Assembly (NCBI RefSeq): GCF_004403185.1
Contig: NZ_SOHJ01000003.1
Location: 124,001 to 188,000, forward strand
From: Cryobacterium suzukii
Lineage (GTDB): Bacteria > Actinomycetota > Actinomycetes > Actinomycetales > Microbacteriaceae
Reading direction: 5' to 3'
Length of the DNA stretch: 64,000 nucleotides
Shown here in pieces: positions 35,619 through 43,944 of this stretch; the stretch's first letter is position 1, and each line of letters opens with the position of its first letter. The position numbers were made by a program, and so were the translations under genes. The notes beneath the pieces are model-generated. The model ran no database searches. It was not told the origin of the DNA and worked only from the letters and a program-made list of their open reading frames with translations.

Positions 35619-36512
35619 ATGGCGGTCATCGGATGGATTGGACTTGGCCACATGGGCGGCCCCATGACGGCAAACCTGGTGAAGGCCGGGCACAGCGTGC
35701 GCGGCTTCGACCTGAGCGCCCCCGCCCTCGACGCGGCGGTGGCCGCTGGAGTCACGCGCGCGACGAGCATCAAAGATGCCGTAGCAGGCGCCGACGTGGT
35801 CTTCACCATGCTGCCGAAGGGTGAGCATGCCCGCGCGGTGTACTTCGGCGATGAGGGAGTCTTCGCTCAGGCCGACCAAAAAACCCTGCTCGTGGAGTCG
35901 TCGACGATCGACATTGAATCGTCCCAGGTCCTGCACGATGCGGCAGCGGCGGCGGGCTTTCGCTTTGTCGACGCCCCGGTCTCTGGCGGCATCACCGGTG
36001 CAGAGAAGGGCACGCTCACCTTCATGATTGGCGGGAAAGCGGATGCCGTCGCCGACGCCACCGAGTACATAAAGCCGATGGCCGCGAATATCATCCCCAC
36101 CGGTGGGGCGACGACCGGCCAGGCCGCGAAGATCTGCAATAACCTGATGCTGTTCATCAGCCTCGCCGCAACCGCCGAGGGAGCGGTGCTGGCGGATCGG
36201 TTGGGACTGGACCCGCAGGTGTTCTGGGACATCGCATCCGTTTCGTCGGGCGATAGCTGGGCGCTGCGCACCTGGTATCCAATTGCGGGGGTCGTGCCAT
36301 CGGCGGCCGTGAACCGCGACTTCGCGCCGACCTTTACGGCCGAGCTCGCCAATAAGGACATCGGCCTCGCGGTCGCCGCTGCCGCCGCCACCAACACACC
36401 GCTCGAGATCGGTCAGCACGTGCAGCAGCTATTCCAGCGCCTGATCGACCAGGGCCAGGGCGGCAAGGACTGCTCAATGATCGTGAAACTGGTCGACGGC
36501 ACCCTGGCCTGA
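35619..36512 (+). CDS. 3-hydroxyisobutyrate dehydrogenase-family enzyme
   Basis: A 297-aa beta-hydroxyacid dehydrogenase. Rossmann GLGHMGGPMTANLVKAGH opens the protein, APVSGGITGAEKGTLTFMIGG is the substrate-binding motif, and catalytic Lys171 lies in GQAAKICNN, the family position. It oxidises 3-hydroxyisobutyrate in valine breakdown, or a related hydroxyacid. GAAGGAG precedes ATG 35619. No other valine-degradation genes are nearby, so a general call is safer than mmsB. Confidence 0.88.
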   Translation: MAVIGWIGLGHMGGPMTANLVKAGHSVRGFDLSAPALDAAVAAGVTRATSIKDAVAGADVVFTMLPKGEHARAVYFGDEGVFAQADQKTLLVESSTIDIESSQVLHDAAAAAGFRFVDAPVSGGITGAEKGTLTFMIGGKADAVADATEYIKPMAANIIPTGGATTGQAAKICNNLMLFISLAATAEGAVLADRLGLDPQVFWDIASVSSGDSWALRTWYPIAGVVPSAAVNRDFAPTFTAELANKDIGLAVAAAAATNTPLEIGQHVQQLFQRLIDQGQGGKDCSMIVKLVDGTLA

Positions 36513-36630
36513 CGCGGCTCGCTGTGAGTTCTTATACAAGTGTGGTGGGGACGTGCAATTTCAGGGGTCAGCACTCGAGAAAATGATCACGAGCCCAGGT
36601 TTGACGAGTGCGATACGGAATCGTAAGTAG

Positions 36631-36656
36631 ACAGTCTGACTAACTAGTGAGACTAT
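36631..36656. promoter_or_regulatory. PadR operator-like inverted repeat
   Basis: ACAGTCTGACTA (36631-36642) and TAGTGAGACTAT (36645-36656) are inverted with 10 of 12 matches, ending 6 nt before the padR-like ATG. The position and symmetry suggest autoregulation by that repressor. Confidence 0.55.
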
Positions 36657-36662
36657 GTAGTC

Positions 36663-37007
36663 ATGCAACCCAAACCCTGGCCGGCCGATTGGATGCGCGC
36701 GGCCCTCAGCCTCTGCGTGCTCCGCACGCTCGCGCCCGGCCCGACCTACGGCTATGCGATCGCGACCGCGCTCGAAACGTCTGGGTTTGGCGCCATCAAG
36801 GGCGGCACGCTGTATCCGCTGCTCACCCGCTTCGAAGCGGCCGGCTGGATCGCCGGCGAATGGCGACCGGGCGCCGGGGGACCGGGGCGCAAATACTTCG
36901 CGCTGACCGAGGCGGGACGGCGCGAACTGACCGACCAGATCGCCCAGTGGCAACTTTTTTCCACCACCGTGCACGACCACCTGCAGAAAGGCCCGGCCGA
37001 ATCATGA
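36663..37007 (+). CDS. PadR-family transcriptional regulator
   Basis: A 114-aa winged-helix regulator: LRTLAPGPTYGYAIATAL, GTLYPLLTRFEAAGWI and GRKYFALTEAGRREL are diagnostic. It overlaps the next gene (ATGATGA), encoding a membrane protein, in the usual PadR-HAAS arrangement in which the repressor controls its own operon in response to an envelope or drug signal. An inverted repeat directly upstream is the likely operator. Confidence 0.92.
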   Translation: MQPKPWPADWMRAALSLCVLRTLAPGPTYGYAIATALETSGFGAIKGGTLYPLLTRFEAAGWIAGEWRPGAGGPGRKYFALTEAGRRELTDQIAQWQLFSTTVHDHLQKGPAES

Positions 37008-37807
37008 TGACCAGCAACCCGCTTGATCACGACACCAGCGATTCCGAGCCCGCCGGCATCCGCTTGGCTGAGGCCGCACGCGAGACCGACAACGCCGCCT
37101 GGCTCGACGATCTCACGATCGAACTGCGCCTGCTCGACGTGCCCGGCACCGCCATCGGCGATGCCGTGGCCAGCGCCCGCGAGTTTCTTGCCGATTCCGG
37201 TGCCCGTGCCGAGGAATCGTTTGGCAGCCCCGCCCGCTACGCCGTCGAGCTCGATCTGCCGACCCTTCCCGAGGACAAGTCGTCGAATCGGGAGGTCCTG
37301 CTGACCAGCGGAATCGGGGTGATCGGGCTGGGGGTGCTCGGCCAAACGGCCTACCCCCTCGCGGGTGGTGACGACGGTCTGGCCGTGCGACTGTGGATGG
37401 TCGTGTCCCTGGGGGCGACAATCCTCCTGTTGGGCTTGATACCGAGAGTCATTCCCGTCTTGTTGCGCGCGCGGACCCGCCCGCGTACGGTGGGGCTGAT
37501 CGCGGCAGGGATATCATTCTGTGGTTTCTGTCCTGTTCTGCTCAGCGTGTGGTGGGGGCAGGTGGTGCTGTTTAGCGTTCCCGCACTGCCGGTAGCCATC
37601 GGTGCCGGAATCCTGCTGCTCGCGCCAGCCATCTGGAACCAGCTGCGCCAGAATCTGCAGGACGATCCGATCATCGAGCCGGGCACCAATGCCGCGCCCG
37701 TCCTGTCCCGCGGAGTGCGCCTTCTGGTCGTTGGCGTCAACTGGATCATGGTGGTCTACGGTGCCATCAGCTTCGTGCTCACCTTCGCCCTCTACCCGAA
37801 CAACTGA
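37004..37807 (+). CDS. PadR-associated membrane protein
   Basis: A 267-aa protein whose start ATG overlaps the padR stop. An N-terminal soluble part (about residues 1-95) with AWLDDLTIELRLLDVPGTAIGDAVASAREF resembles the HAAS helical signalling domain. About four to five transmembrane helices follow (SGIGVIGLGVLGQ, VVSLGATILLLGLI, GLIAAGISFCGF, LPVAIGAGILLLAPAI, WIMVVYGAISFVLTF). Such proteins accompany PadR repressors as sensors or effectors. The function is unknown. Confidence 0.75.
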   Translation: MMTSNPLDHDTSDSEPAGIRLAEAARETDNAAWLDDLTIELRLLDVPGTAIGDAVASAREFLADSGARAEESFGSPARYAVELDLPTLPEDKSSNREVLLTSGIGVIGLGVLGQTAYPLAGGDDGLAVRLWMVVSLGATILLLGLIPRVIPVLLRARTRPRTVGLIAAGISFCGFCPVLLSVWWGQVVLFSVPALPVAIGAGILLLAPAIWNQLRQNLQDDPIIEPGTNAAPVLSRGVRLLVVGVNWIMVVYGAISFVLTFALYPNN

Positions 37808-37820
37808 TGCCCGATCTCGC

Positions 37821-37955
37821 AATGGAAAGGGCACACCAGACGCACGTACCTCGCTCTCGACCAGCCTGTTCCTCGGCGCGATCACCTGGTCGATGGTGAT
37901 CCTGTCGATTGTGATTTGGATGTTCGCGCTGTTCGGCGAGCCGCTCGAGCGCTAG
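37821..37955 (+). pseudogene. Possible remnant of a small membrane protein
   Basis: One frame encodes a convincing transmembrane stretch, LFLGAITWSMVILSIVIW, ending GEPLER and a stop at 37955. No ATG, GTG or TTG opens this frame before the helix, while an ATG with GGAAAGGG (37822-37831) lies in another frame that stops early. It may be a frameshifted third gene of the PadR operon. Low confidence. Confidence 0.3.
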
Positions 37956-37971
37956 GCCCAGATCCCGCCGC

Positions 37972-38080
37972 CGAGCCGTGAGTTTCACGGGGATGCAGCC
38001 GTCGAGCCGTGAGTCTTAGGGTGATTTGAACGTTCCAACGCCCTGAGACTCACGGCTCGGCGACTGAAACTCACGGCTCG
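37972..38080. repeat. Nested palindromic repeat, family 2, copy 1
   Basis: The outer arms are a perfect 16-bp inverted repeat: CGAGCCGTGAGTTTCA (37972-37987) with 38065-38080. The inner arms are 19 bp with one mismatch: 38003-38021 with 38041-38059. The loop GATTTGAACGTTCCAACG recurs with two changes in copy 2. It abuts the truncated dehydrogenase remnant. Confidence 0.8.
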
Positions 38081-38093
38081 GCGAGGGGAGTAA

Positions 38094-38528
38094 TACAACG
38101 TCATCGTCCGGCAGCTCCTGCAGCACCCGTTGGGCGATGCGATGTTTCTGCGGGGCGTCTTCCAACCGGCGCTGGGCGAGCGCGATCTCGAACGGGGTGC
38201 TCTGCACAAGGCGGCCGCCGCCGTGCTGGCGGCGAATGCCACCCTGGCGTTCGAGCACGACGAGGTCGTGGCGAGCTGGGCCCGTTACGCCGAGGGCACC
38301 GACGAGCAGGGCGAACCGATCGACGTCGTCGACCGCATCAAGGACACGGTCATGCAAAGCGCCGCCGACTACCGGGCCGATCCGCACTCGTTCCTGCGTG
38401 ACCGCGACCTGTTCGGCGATCTGATCGACGATGCCGCGTTTGTGGCGGCCTACGACCGCGCGCTCCACCTGCTGCACACGGTCGGCGCACGCCGCACCCT
38501 TGAGGTGCTCACCGCGTCGCTCGATTAG
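38094..38528 (+). pseudogene. C-terminal remnant of a mannitol dehydrogenase-family gene
   Basis: An open frame of 144 residues ending at 38528 matches the C-terminal domain of polyol-specific long-chain dehydrogenases, notably EVVASWARYAEGTDEQGEPI. The full enzyme has about 480-500 residues, so roughly 70 percent is missing. An in-frame TAA at 38091 stands directly before the remnant, 11 nt from the end of a palindromic repeat, so a deletion at the repeat is likely. A downstream TTG at 38130 has no ribosome-binding site. Its partner xylulokinase follows intact after 32 nt, as in mannitol/arabitol catabolic clusters. Confidence 0.7.
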
Positions 38529-38560
38529 GCTGATCACAACTAGGTTTCAAAGGAGATGCG

Positions 38561-39970
38561 TTGGCACTGAATCGTCGCGTGGTTGTCGGAGTGGATTCCT
38601 CGACCCAGAGTTGCAAGGTAGTCAGTGTCGACGCCGACACCGGGAAGCTGTTACAGCTGCGTAGCGCACCCCACCCCGATGGCACGAGCATCAACCCCGA
38701 TCGCTGGTGGGAGGCCTTCGAGCAGGCCGGCGGTAGCGCATCCGCTCAGGGTGACGGCAATGTGCTCGCCCTCGGTGTGAGCGCGCAGCAGCACGGCATG
38801 GTCGCTCTGGACGCTGTCGGTACGCCCGTACACGACGCCCTGCTCTGGAACGACGTGCGCAGCGCCCCGCAGGCCGCCGCGCTCACCGAGCAGTACGGCG
38901 CTTCGATGTGGGCCGAGGAGGTCGGTGTAGTGCCGGTCGCCTCGTTCACCATCACGAAACTGGCCTGGCTGCGCGAGAACCGGCCCGAGCTCGCCGCGCG
39001 CGTCGAGCAGGTACTGCTGCCACACGACTGGCTCACCTGGAACATTCTCGGGCGGCCCGCCGAGTCGACGACCGACCGCAGCGATGCTTCAGGCACCGGA
39101 TATTTTTCGGTGCCCAGCAACGAGTACCGCCTCGACCTGTTCGAGGCCGCCCTCGGTCATGCAGCGCGAGTGCCACGCGTGCTCGGCCCATCTGAACACG
39201 CCGGGGTCACTCCTGGGGGGGTCATCATCTCGGCCGGCGCCGGCGACAACGCAGCCGCAGCCCTCGGCCTCGGCGCGGAGGAGGGCGACGTTGTCGTGTC
39301 GATCGGCACCAGCGGCACCGTTTTTGCCAGCACTGTTGCCCGCATAGCGGATGCCTCAGGCTCAGTCGCCGGGTTCGCCGACGCCGCCGGCGGCCAGCTT
39401 CCCCTGCTCGCGACCATCAACGGTGCCCGCACCCTCGTGGCGACGGCCGGCATGCTTGGCGTCGACATCGAGCGATTCGGCGCCCTCGCCCTCACCGCCC
39501 CGATTGACGCCGACGGCCTGCTCATGCTGCCCTACCTCGATGGCGAACGCACCCCGAACCTGCCGGATGCCACCGGTTCCCTCACCGGAATGCGCCGGGC
39601 CAATATGCGCCCCGAAAACCTGGCCCAGGCATCCGTTCTGGGTCTGGTCTGCAGCCTCGCTGACGCGCTCGACTCCTTGCGCAGCCAGGGTGTGCCGGTG
39701 CGGCAGGTCATTCTGATCGGTGGTGGCTCGCAGTCGCCCGCCGTGCAGAAGATTGCCGCGGATGTTTTCGGTGTGCCGGTCGTGCTCCCAGCCCCCGGCG
39801 AATACGTGGCCCTCGGGGCTGCGCGGCAGGCCGCCTGGGCCCTCGACGGGAGCTTTCCCGAGTGGAAGCGCGAGATCGCGACCGAACTTGCGCCCTCGGC
39901 CACCCGAGACTGGGCCATCGACGTGCGCGCACGCTACGCCGAGCAGCGCGCGCTGATCTACGGGGTGTAG
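38561..39970 (+). CDS. xylB: Xylulokinase
   Basis: A 469-aa FGGY-family kinase with TTG start (38561) after GGAG. Motifs: VVGVDSSTQSCKVV (phosphate 1), ALGVSAQQHGMVALD, WNDVRS, PHDWLTWNILG, DASGTGYFS (catalytic Asp), VSIGTSGTVFA and LIGGGSQSPAVQKIAADVFG. It phosphorylates D-xylulose to xylulose 5-phosphate for the pentose phosphate pathway. The preceding dehydrogenase remnant suggests an origin in polyol use (arabitol to xylulose); today it would depend on xylulose from elsewhere. Confidence 0.92.
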   Translation: MALNRRVVVGVDSSTQSCKVVSVDADTGKLLQLRSAPHPDGTSINPDRWWEAFEQAGGSASAQGDGNVLALGVSAQQHGMVALDAVGTPVHDALLWNDVRSAPQAAALTEQYGASMWAEEVGVVPVASFTITKLAWLRENRPELAARVEQVLLPHDWLTWNILGRPAESTTDRSDASGTGYFSVPSNEYRLDLFEAALGHAARVPRVLGPSEHAGVTPGGVIISAGAGDNAAAALGLGAEEGDVVVSIGTSGTVFASTVARIADASGSVAGFADAAGGQLPLLATINGARTLVATAGMLGVDIERFGALALTAPIDADGLLMLPYLDGERTPNLPDATGSLTGMRRANMRPENLAQASVLGLVCSLADALDSLRSQGVPVRQVILIGGGSQSPAVQKIAADVFGVPVVLPAPGEYVALGAARQAAWALDGSFPEWKREIATELAPSATRDWAIDVRARYAEQRALIYGV

Positions 39971-39980
39971 CCGGCCCGCT

Positions 39981-40045
39981 TCGCCGAGCCGTGAGTCCTG
40001 ACGCGATTTAAACGTTTCAACGCTCGAAGAGTCACGGCTCGGCGA
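39981..40045. repeat. Palindromic repeat, family 2, copy 2
   Basis: Arms 39981-39997 and 40029-40045 pair at 16 of 17 positions (core CGCCGAGCCGTGA). The loop GATTTAAACGTTTCAACG matches copy 1 except for two bases. It lies between the ends of xylB and the convergent mannosyltransferase gene, where it could terminate both. Confidence 0.8.
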
Positions 40046-40052
40046 GTGAAAC

Positions 40053-41252
40053 TTAGGGGTACCCGATGAACCAGAGCAGCACGATGGCGATCGGCTGCAA
40101 CGCGATCGACCCCGCGAGCAGTCCGCGGCGCAGCGGTTTCGACCGCGCGATCGCCGGGTCACCGAGCAGCGGTGCGAGCGGCAGCAGCAAGCGAAACAGG
40201 CTCTGCTGCGGCAGAAACACTGCAATCAGATAGAGTCCGTAGCTCGCCGAATAGGCCACGGCCTCCGGCCGAAGCGGATGCAGCGCACGCCGCGACAACC
40301 ACCACCCAAAACCGGCCGCGAGCACGAGCACGAGAGCGATGCCGGCCGACCCCAGGTACTTTCCGGCCATCAGAAACCACGGGGTGAGCGGCACGAACGG
40401 GGCTTGACCGACGAAACCGGTCCACCAGGACAGCTCAGTGATCAGGTAAGCGTCGGGCACGCCCGTGACAGCGCCAGCCACGAGCGGCCAGGCCAGACCG
40501 GCCGCCGCAATGGACAGCCCGGCGGCCACTATGGCCCAGCGTTCGCTCCAGCACATCCGGTCGCGCACACGCCAGCGCAGCAGCAGCATGATCGCGAGGG
40601 CCAGCGACAGCGCGAGCACCCCGGGCCGGGAGAACGCGGCCACTATCGCAAACGGAATCATCAGCAGGTAGCGCCGATTCATCATCAGGCCGAGGGCTGC
40701 AAAGACGCAGAATAGAAAAAGACTCTCGGCATAGGCCGCCTGCAAAATGAACGACAGCGGCCCGAAACAGAACAGGGCGACCGCCCAGAGCGCCGAGTAA
40801 GGACCCACCCGAGGTGCCAACAGGCGGTACAGCGCGAGCGCGGCCAGAGCGCCGAACAGGGTGGCCACGAGCACCCCTGCGACGTAGAAATCGAGGCCGG
40901 TCAGGGCAGACACACCGCGTACGAGCCAGGGAAACACCGGCAGAAACGCCCAGGCATTCGGCAGGACGTTGCCAGCCGAGTCGGTTGGAAGCTCGGTCGG
41001 GTAGCCGTGCAGCGCGATCTGCCGGTAGAACGAGCTGTCCCACGACCCCGAGAAGGTAAAGAAGTTCGGGTCGCTGCGGTAGCTCGCAAAGTTCCAGTCG
41101 AGTCGGGTCGCGACGGCGAACAGGGTCGCCAGCAGGGTCGTCGTGAGCAGTCGAGACGCCGCCCAAATCACAAGCACGAGGCCCCACGGCGGCAGGCGGC
41201 CGAGGCGAGAGCGGAGCGCGCTGGGCCGTTCTGCCACCCCCGTGTTCGTCAT
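40053..41252 (-). CDS. PIG-V-like membrane mannosyltransferase
   Basis: A 399-aa polytopic membrane protein with about nine to ten hydrophobic segments. The first extracytoplasmic loop has FSGSWDSSFYRQIALHGYP, matching the WD-x-x-(W/F)Y-x-x-IA-x-x-GY pattern of PIG-V/GPI-mannosyltransferase-related enzymes in actinobacteria. These use polyprenyl-phosphate mannose to decorate lipids or proteins outside the membrane. Acceptor unknown. Single gene. Confidence 0.75.
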   Translation of the reverse strand: MTNTGVAERPSALRSRLGRLPPWGLVLVIWAASRLLTTTLLATLFAVATRLDWNFASYRSDPNFFTFSGSWDSSFYRQIALHGYPTELPTDSAGNVLPNAWAFLPVFPWLVRGVSALTGLDFYVAGVLVATLFGALAALALYRLLAPRVGPYSALWAVALFCFGPLSFILQAAYAESLFLFCVFAALGLMMNRRYLLMIPFAIVAAFSRPGVLALSLALAIMLLLRWRVRDRMCWSERWAIVAAGLSIAAAGLAWPLVAGAVTGVPDAYLITELSWWTGFVGQAPFVPLTPWFLMAGKYLGSAGIALVLVLAAGFGWWLSRRALHPLRPEAVAYSASYGLYLIAVFLPQQSLFRLLLPLAPLLGDPAIARSKPLRRGLLAGSIALQPIAIVLLWFIGYP

Positions 41253-41280
41253 CGCCCCAGACTAGCCGCCGGCGACCACG

Positions 41281-41508
41281 CTAGCAGCAGCGCCCCTGCG
41301 GGTTCTTATCCTGGCGGTCGGTCTGGTCCCGCCAAAATTCGCGCTCGGTGAGTAGCGGATGCGGCGCGCGGTCGAGGCCGGCAGCATCCGTTTCGCAGGA
41401 GGCCGCGTGGTGCGCCACGTACTTGTCGTAGGCGTCCTCGCCGAGAAGGCCTTTGAGGTACCAGGCCACACCGCGGACGCCAGTGCGGACGCCCGCCCAC
41501 AGGGTCAT
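41281..41508 (-). CDS. YbdD/YjiX-family small protein
   Basis: A 75-aa protein starting MTLWAGVRTGVRGVAWYLKG with GEDAYDKYVAHH, typical of the YbdD/YjiX family that is almost always encoded next to CstA. Its ATG shares one base with the cstA stop (TAATG), so translation is coupled. It is thought to help the CstA/BtsT pyruvate or peptide transporter. The frame upstream of 41508 belongs to a shadow. Confidence 0.9.
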   Translation of the reverse strand: MTLWAGVRTGVRGVAWYLKGLLGEDAYDKYVAHHAASCETDAAGLDRAPHPLLTEREFWRDQTDRQDKNPQGRCC

Positions 41509-43781
41509 TAGTGGCCCTTGACCTTGATTTTTTTCTCGACCGGCAGGGCATCCCACTGTGCCTGCAGCACCTTTTCGGGCGGGGTCATGATGAACCCGGC
41601 CGGCGCGTAGATCTGCGACTGCACGGCGTCATCCTCGCTCGTGGCGTTCGAGCGCTGGCGGTACGCGCGCACGGTGGCCTGGATCGCCGTCAGGATCACG
41701 ATGATCGAGAGCACGACGAAGATGATGGACAGCACACCCTGCACCATCGTGTTGCGCACGACCGCCTCCATCGCCAGAACATTCGGCGCGGTGCCGAAGC
41801 TTGTTTCGCCCGCAGCCAGCGCGTCGGCGAACGCACGGTTCTGCGCGAAGTAGCCGATGCCGGGGGTGGTGGAGAAGATCTTCAGGAACGAGGCTGAAAT
41901 GGTGACCACGGCGGCAAAGCCGAGCGGTAGGGCCACGACCCAGAGATATTTGAACAATCCACGCTTGGCGACAATGGCCATACATACGGCCAGGGCGATG
42001 GCCGCGAGGAGCTGGTTGGCGATACCGAACAGCGGGAAGAGCGTGTTGATTCCGCCGAGTGGATCGGTCACTCCCATCAGCAGCACGGCTCCCCAGGCGG
42101 CGACCATGACCGCCGTGGCAGCCCAGGCACCGGGACGCCAAGAGGTGTTCTTGAACTTCGGAAAGAAGTTGCCGAGGCTGTCCTGCAGCATGAAGCGGGC
42201 CACGCGGGTGCCGGCATCCACTGCGGTGAGAATGAACAGCGCTTCGAACATGATGGCGAAGTGATACCAGAAGCTCATCATCGACGTACCGCCGACGAGC
42301 TGCTGCATGATGTGCGAGAGCCCGACGGCGAGTGTGGGAGCGCCGCCAGTGCGGGAAACGATCGACTCTTCGCCGACGTTGGTGGCCATGTCGGTCAGCA
42401 TGTTGGGGGTGAGGTTGACGCCGGTGAGGCCGAGGCCGTTCACGAACGCGACCGCGCCCTGCACGGTTCCGCCGGTGAGGGCTGGCGAGGAGTTCATGGC
42501 AAAGTAGATGCCCCGGTCGATCGACAGCGCGGCAACGAGGGCCATGATGGCGACAAGCGACTCCATGAGCATGCCGCCGTAGCCGATGAACCGGGTCTGG
42601 CGTTCCTTCTGAATCAGCTTGGGCGTGGTGCCAGATGCGATGAGTGCGTGGAAGCCGCTGAGGGCGCCGCAGGCGATCGTGACGAACAGGAACGGAAACA
42701 GCGTTCCGGCCACGACGGGGCCGGTGCCGCTGGTGGCGAAGCCGCTGACCGCCGGCACGTTGATCTCGGGGCGGATGATGACGATCGCCACGGCGAGCAT
42801 CCCGATCGTGCCGATCTTCATGAAGGTCGACAGGTAGTCGCGCGGTGCCAGCAGTAGCCACACGGGCAGGATCGCGGCGATGAAGCCGTAGATGATGATG
42901 CCCCAGGCGATGGTGACCTTGTCGAGCAGCAGGTAGGTCTGGCCCCATTCGGTGCCGTTGACCATACCGCCGCCGACGATGGCGGCGATGAGCAGCACAA
43001 AGCCGATGATGGAGATCTCGGTGATCTTGCCGGGGCGGAAAAAGCGCAGGTAGCAGCCCATGAACAGCGCGATCGGAATGGTCATTCCGACCGAGAAGAC
43101 GCCCCATGGGCTTTCGGCGAGGGCGTTCGTGACGACGAGGGCCAGGATGGCAACGATGATCACCATGATCACCAGGGTCGCGATGAGTGCAGCGGTGCCG
43201 CCGATCACGCCGAGTTCGTCACGGGCCATCTGGCCGAGCGAGCGACCGCCGCGGCGCATAGAGAAGTGCAGCACGAGGTAGTCCTGCACGGCACCGGCGA
43301 GTACGACGCCGACGATGATCCAGATCGTGCCCGGCAGATAGCCCAACTGGGCGGCCAGCACGGGGCCGACCAGCGGCCCGGCACCGGCAATGGCGGCGAA
43401 GTGATGGCCAAACAAAACGCGACGGTCGGTCGCGGCAAAGTCCTTGCCGTCTGCCCTGTACTCGGCCGGAGTGGCCCGACGGTCATCGGGCCGAATGATG
43501 TGCTTCTCGATGAACTTCGAGTAGAAGCGGTAGCCGATGAGATAGGTGCAGATCGCGGCGAAGACGAACCAGATGGCATTGACGGTCTCACCGCGCACCA
43601 CGGCGAGCATGACCCAGCTGAGGCCGCCGAGCAGCGAAATCGCCGACCAGATCGCAATCTTGAGGGGCGTCCACTGGCGATCGTGGGCGTCAAGCTCCTC
43701 GGGATTCAGCGCGACGGCTAGGTCGCGCGGAACCCGTTTCAGAGCGGTCGGTTCTTTGGTTGTGCTGGACGTAACGCCCAT
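41508..43781 (-). CDS. cstA: Carbon starvation protein CstA (pyruvate/peptide transporter)
   Basis: A 757-aa membrane protein with about sixteen to eighteen helices. Signatures include IGYRFYSKFIEKHI, the internal loop DRRVLFGHHFAAIAGAGPLVGPVLAAQLGY, RRGGRSLGQMARDELG and CGALSGFHALIASGTTPK. Relatives import pyruvate or peptides during nutrient limitation in symport with protons. It forms an operon with ybdD. The spacing region to glyS (43782-43944) must hold both divergent promoters; TAAAAT at 43888-43893 is a possible -10 element for glyS. Confidence 0.95.
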   Translation of the reverse strand: MGVTSSTTKEPTALKRVPRDLAVALNPEELDAHDRQWTPLKIAIWSAISLLGGLSWVMLAVVRGETVNAIWFVFAAICTYLIGYRFYSKFIEKHIIRPDDRRATPAEYRADGKDFAATDRRVLFGHHFAAIAGAGPLVGPVLAAQLGYLPGTIWIIVGVVLAGAVQDYLVLHFSMRRGGRSLGQMARDELGVIGGTAALIATLVIMVIIVAILALVVTNALAESPWGVFSVGMTIPIALFMGCYLRFFRPGKITEISIIGFVLLIAAIVGGGMVNGTEWGQTYLLLDKVTIAWGIIIYGFIAAILPVWLLLAPRDYLSTFMKIGTIGMLAVAIVIIRPEINVPAVSGFATSGTGPVVAGTLFPFLFVTIACGALSGFHALIASGTTPKLIQKERQTRFIGYGGMLMESLVAIMALVAALSIDRGIYFAMNSSPALTGGTVQGAVAFVNGLGLTGVNLTPNMLTDMATNVGEESIVSRTGGAPTLAVGLSHIMQQLVGGTSMMSFWYHFAIMFEALFILTAVDAGTRVARFMLQDSLGNFFPKFKNTSWRPGAWAATAVMVAAWGAVLLMGVTDPLGGINTLFPLFGIANQLLAAIALAVCMAIVAKRGLFKYLWVVALPLGFAAVVTISASFLKIFSTTPGIGYFAQNRAFADALAAGETSFGTAPNVLAMEAVVRNTMVQGVLSIIFVVLSIIVILTAIQATVRAYRQRSNATSEDDAVQSQIYAPAGFIMTPPEKVLQAQWDALPVEKKIKVKGH

Positions 43782-43944
43782 TTCTCCTCCTTGAGCCAGA
43801 GCAAATCTCGTGAATCCGCCTCTTTACGTTACCCCGACGCGAGAATGACTCAGACCCAGAGCGGGAACGCGGGATGGATAGAGCACGTAAAATGGATAAC
43901 CGGGCACTCGCCCAAATTCTGCGCCTTCGACCATTGGAGCCACC

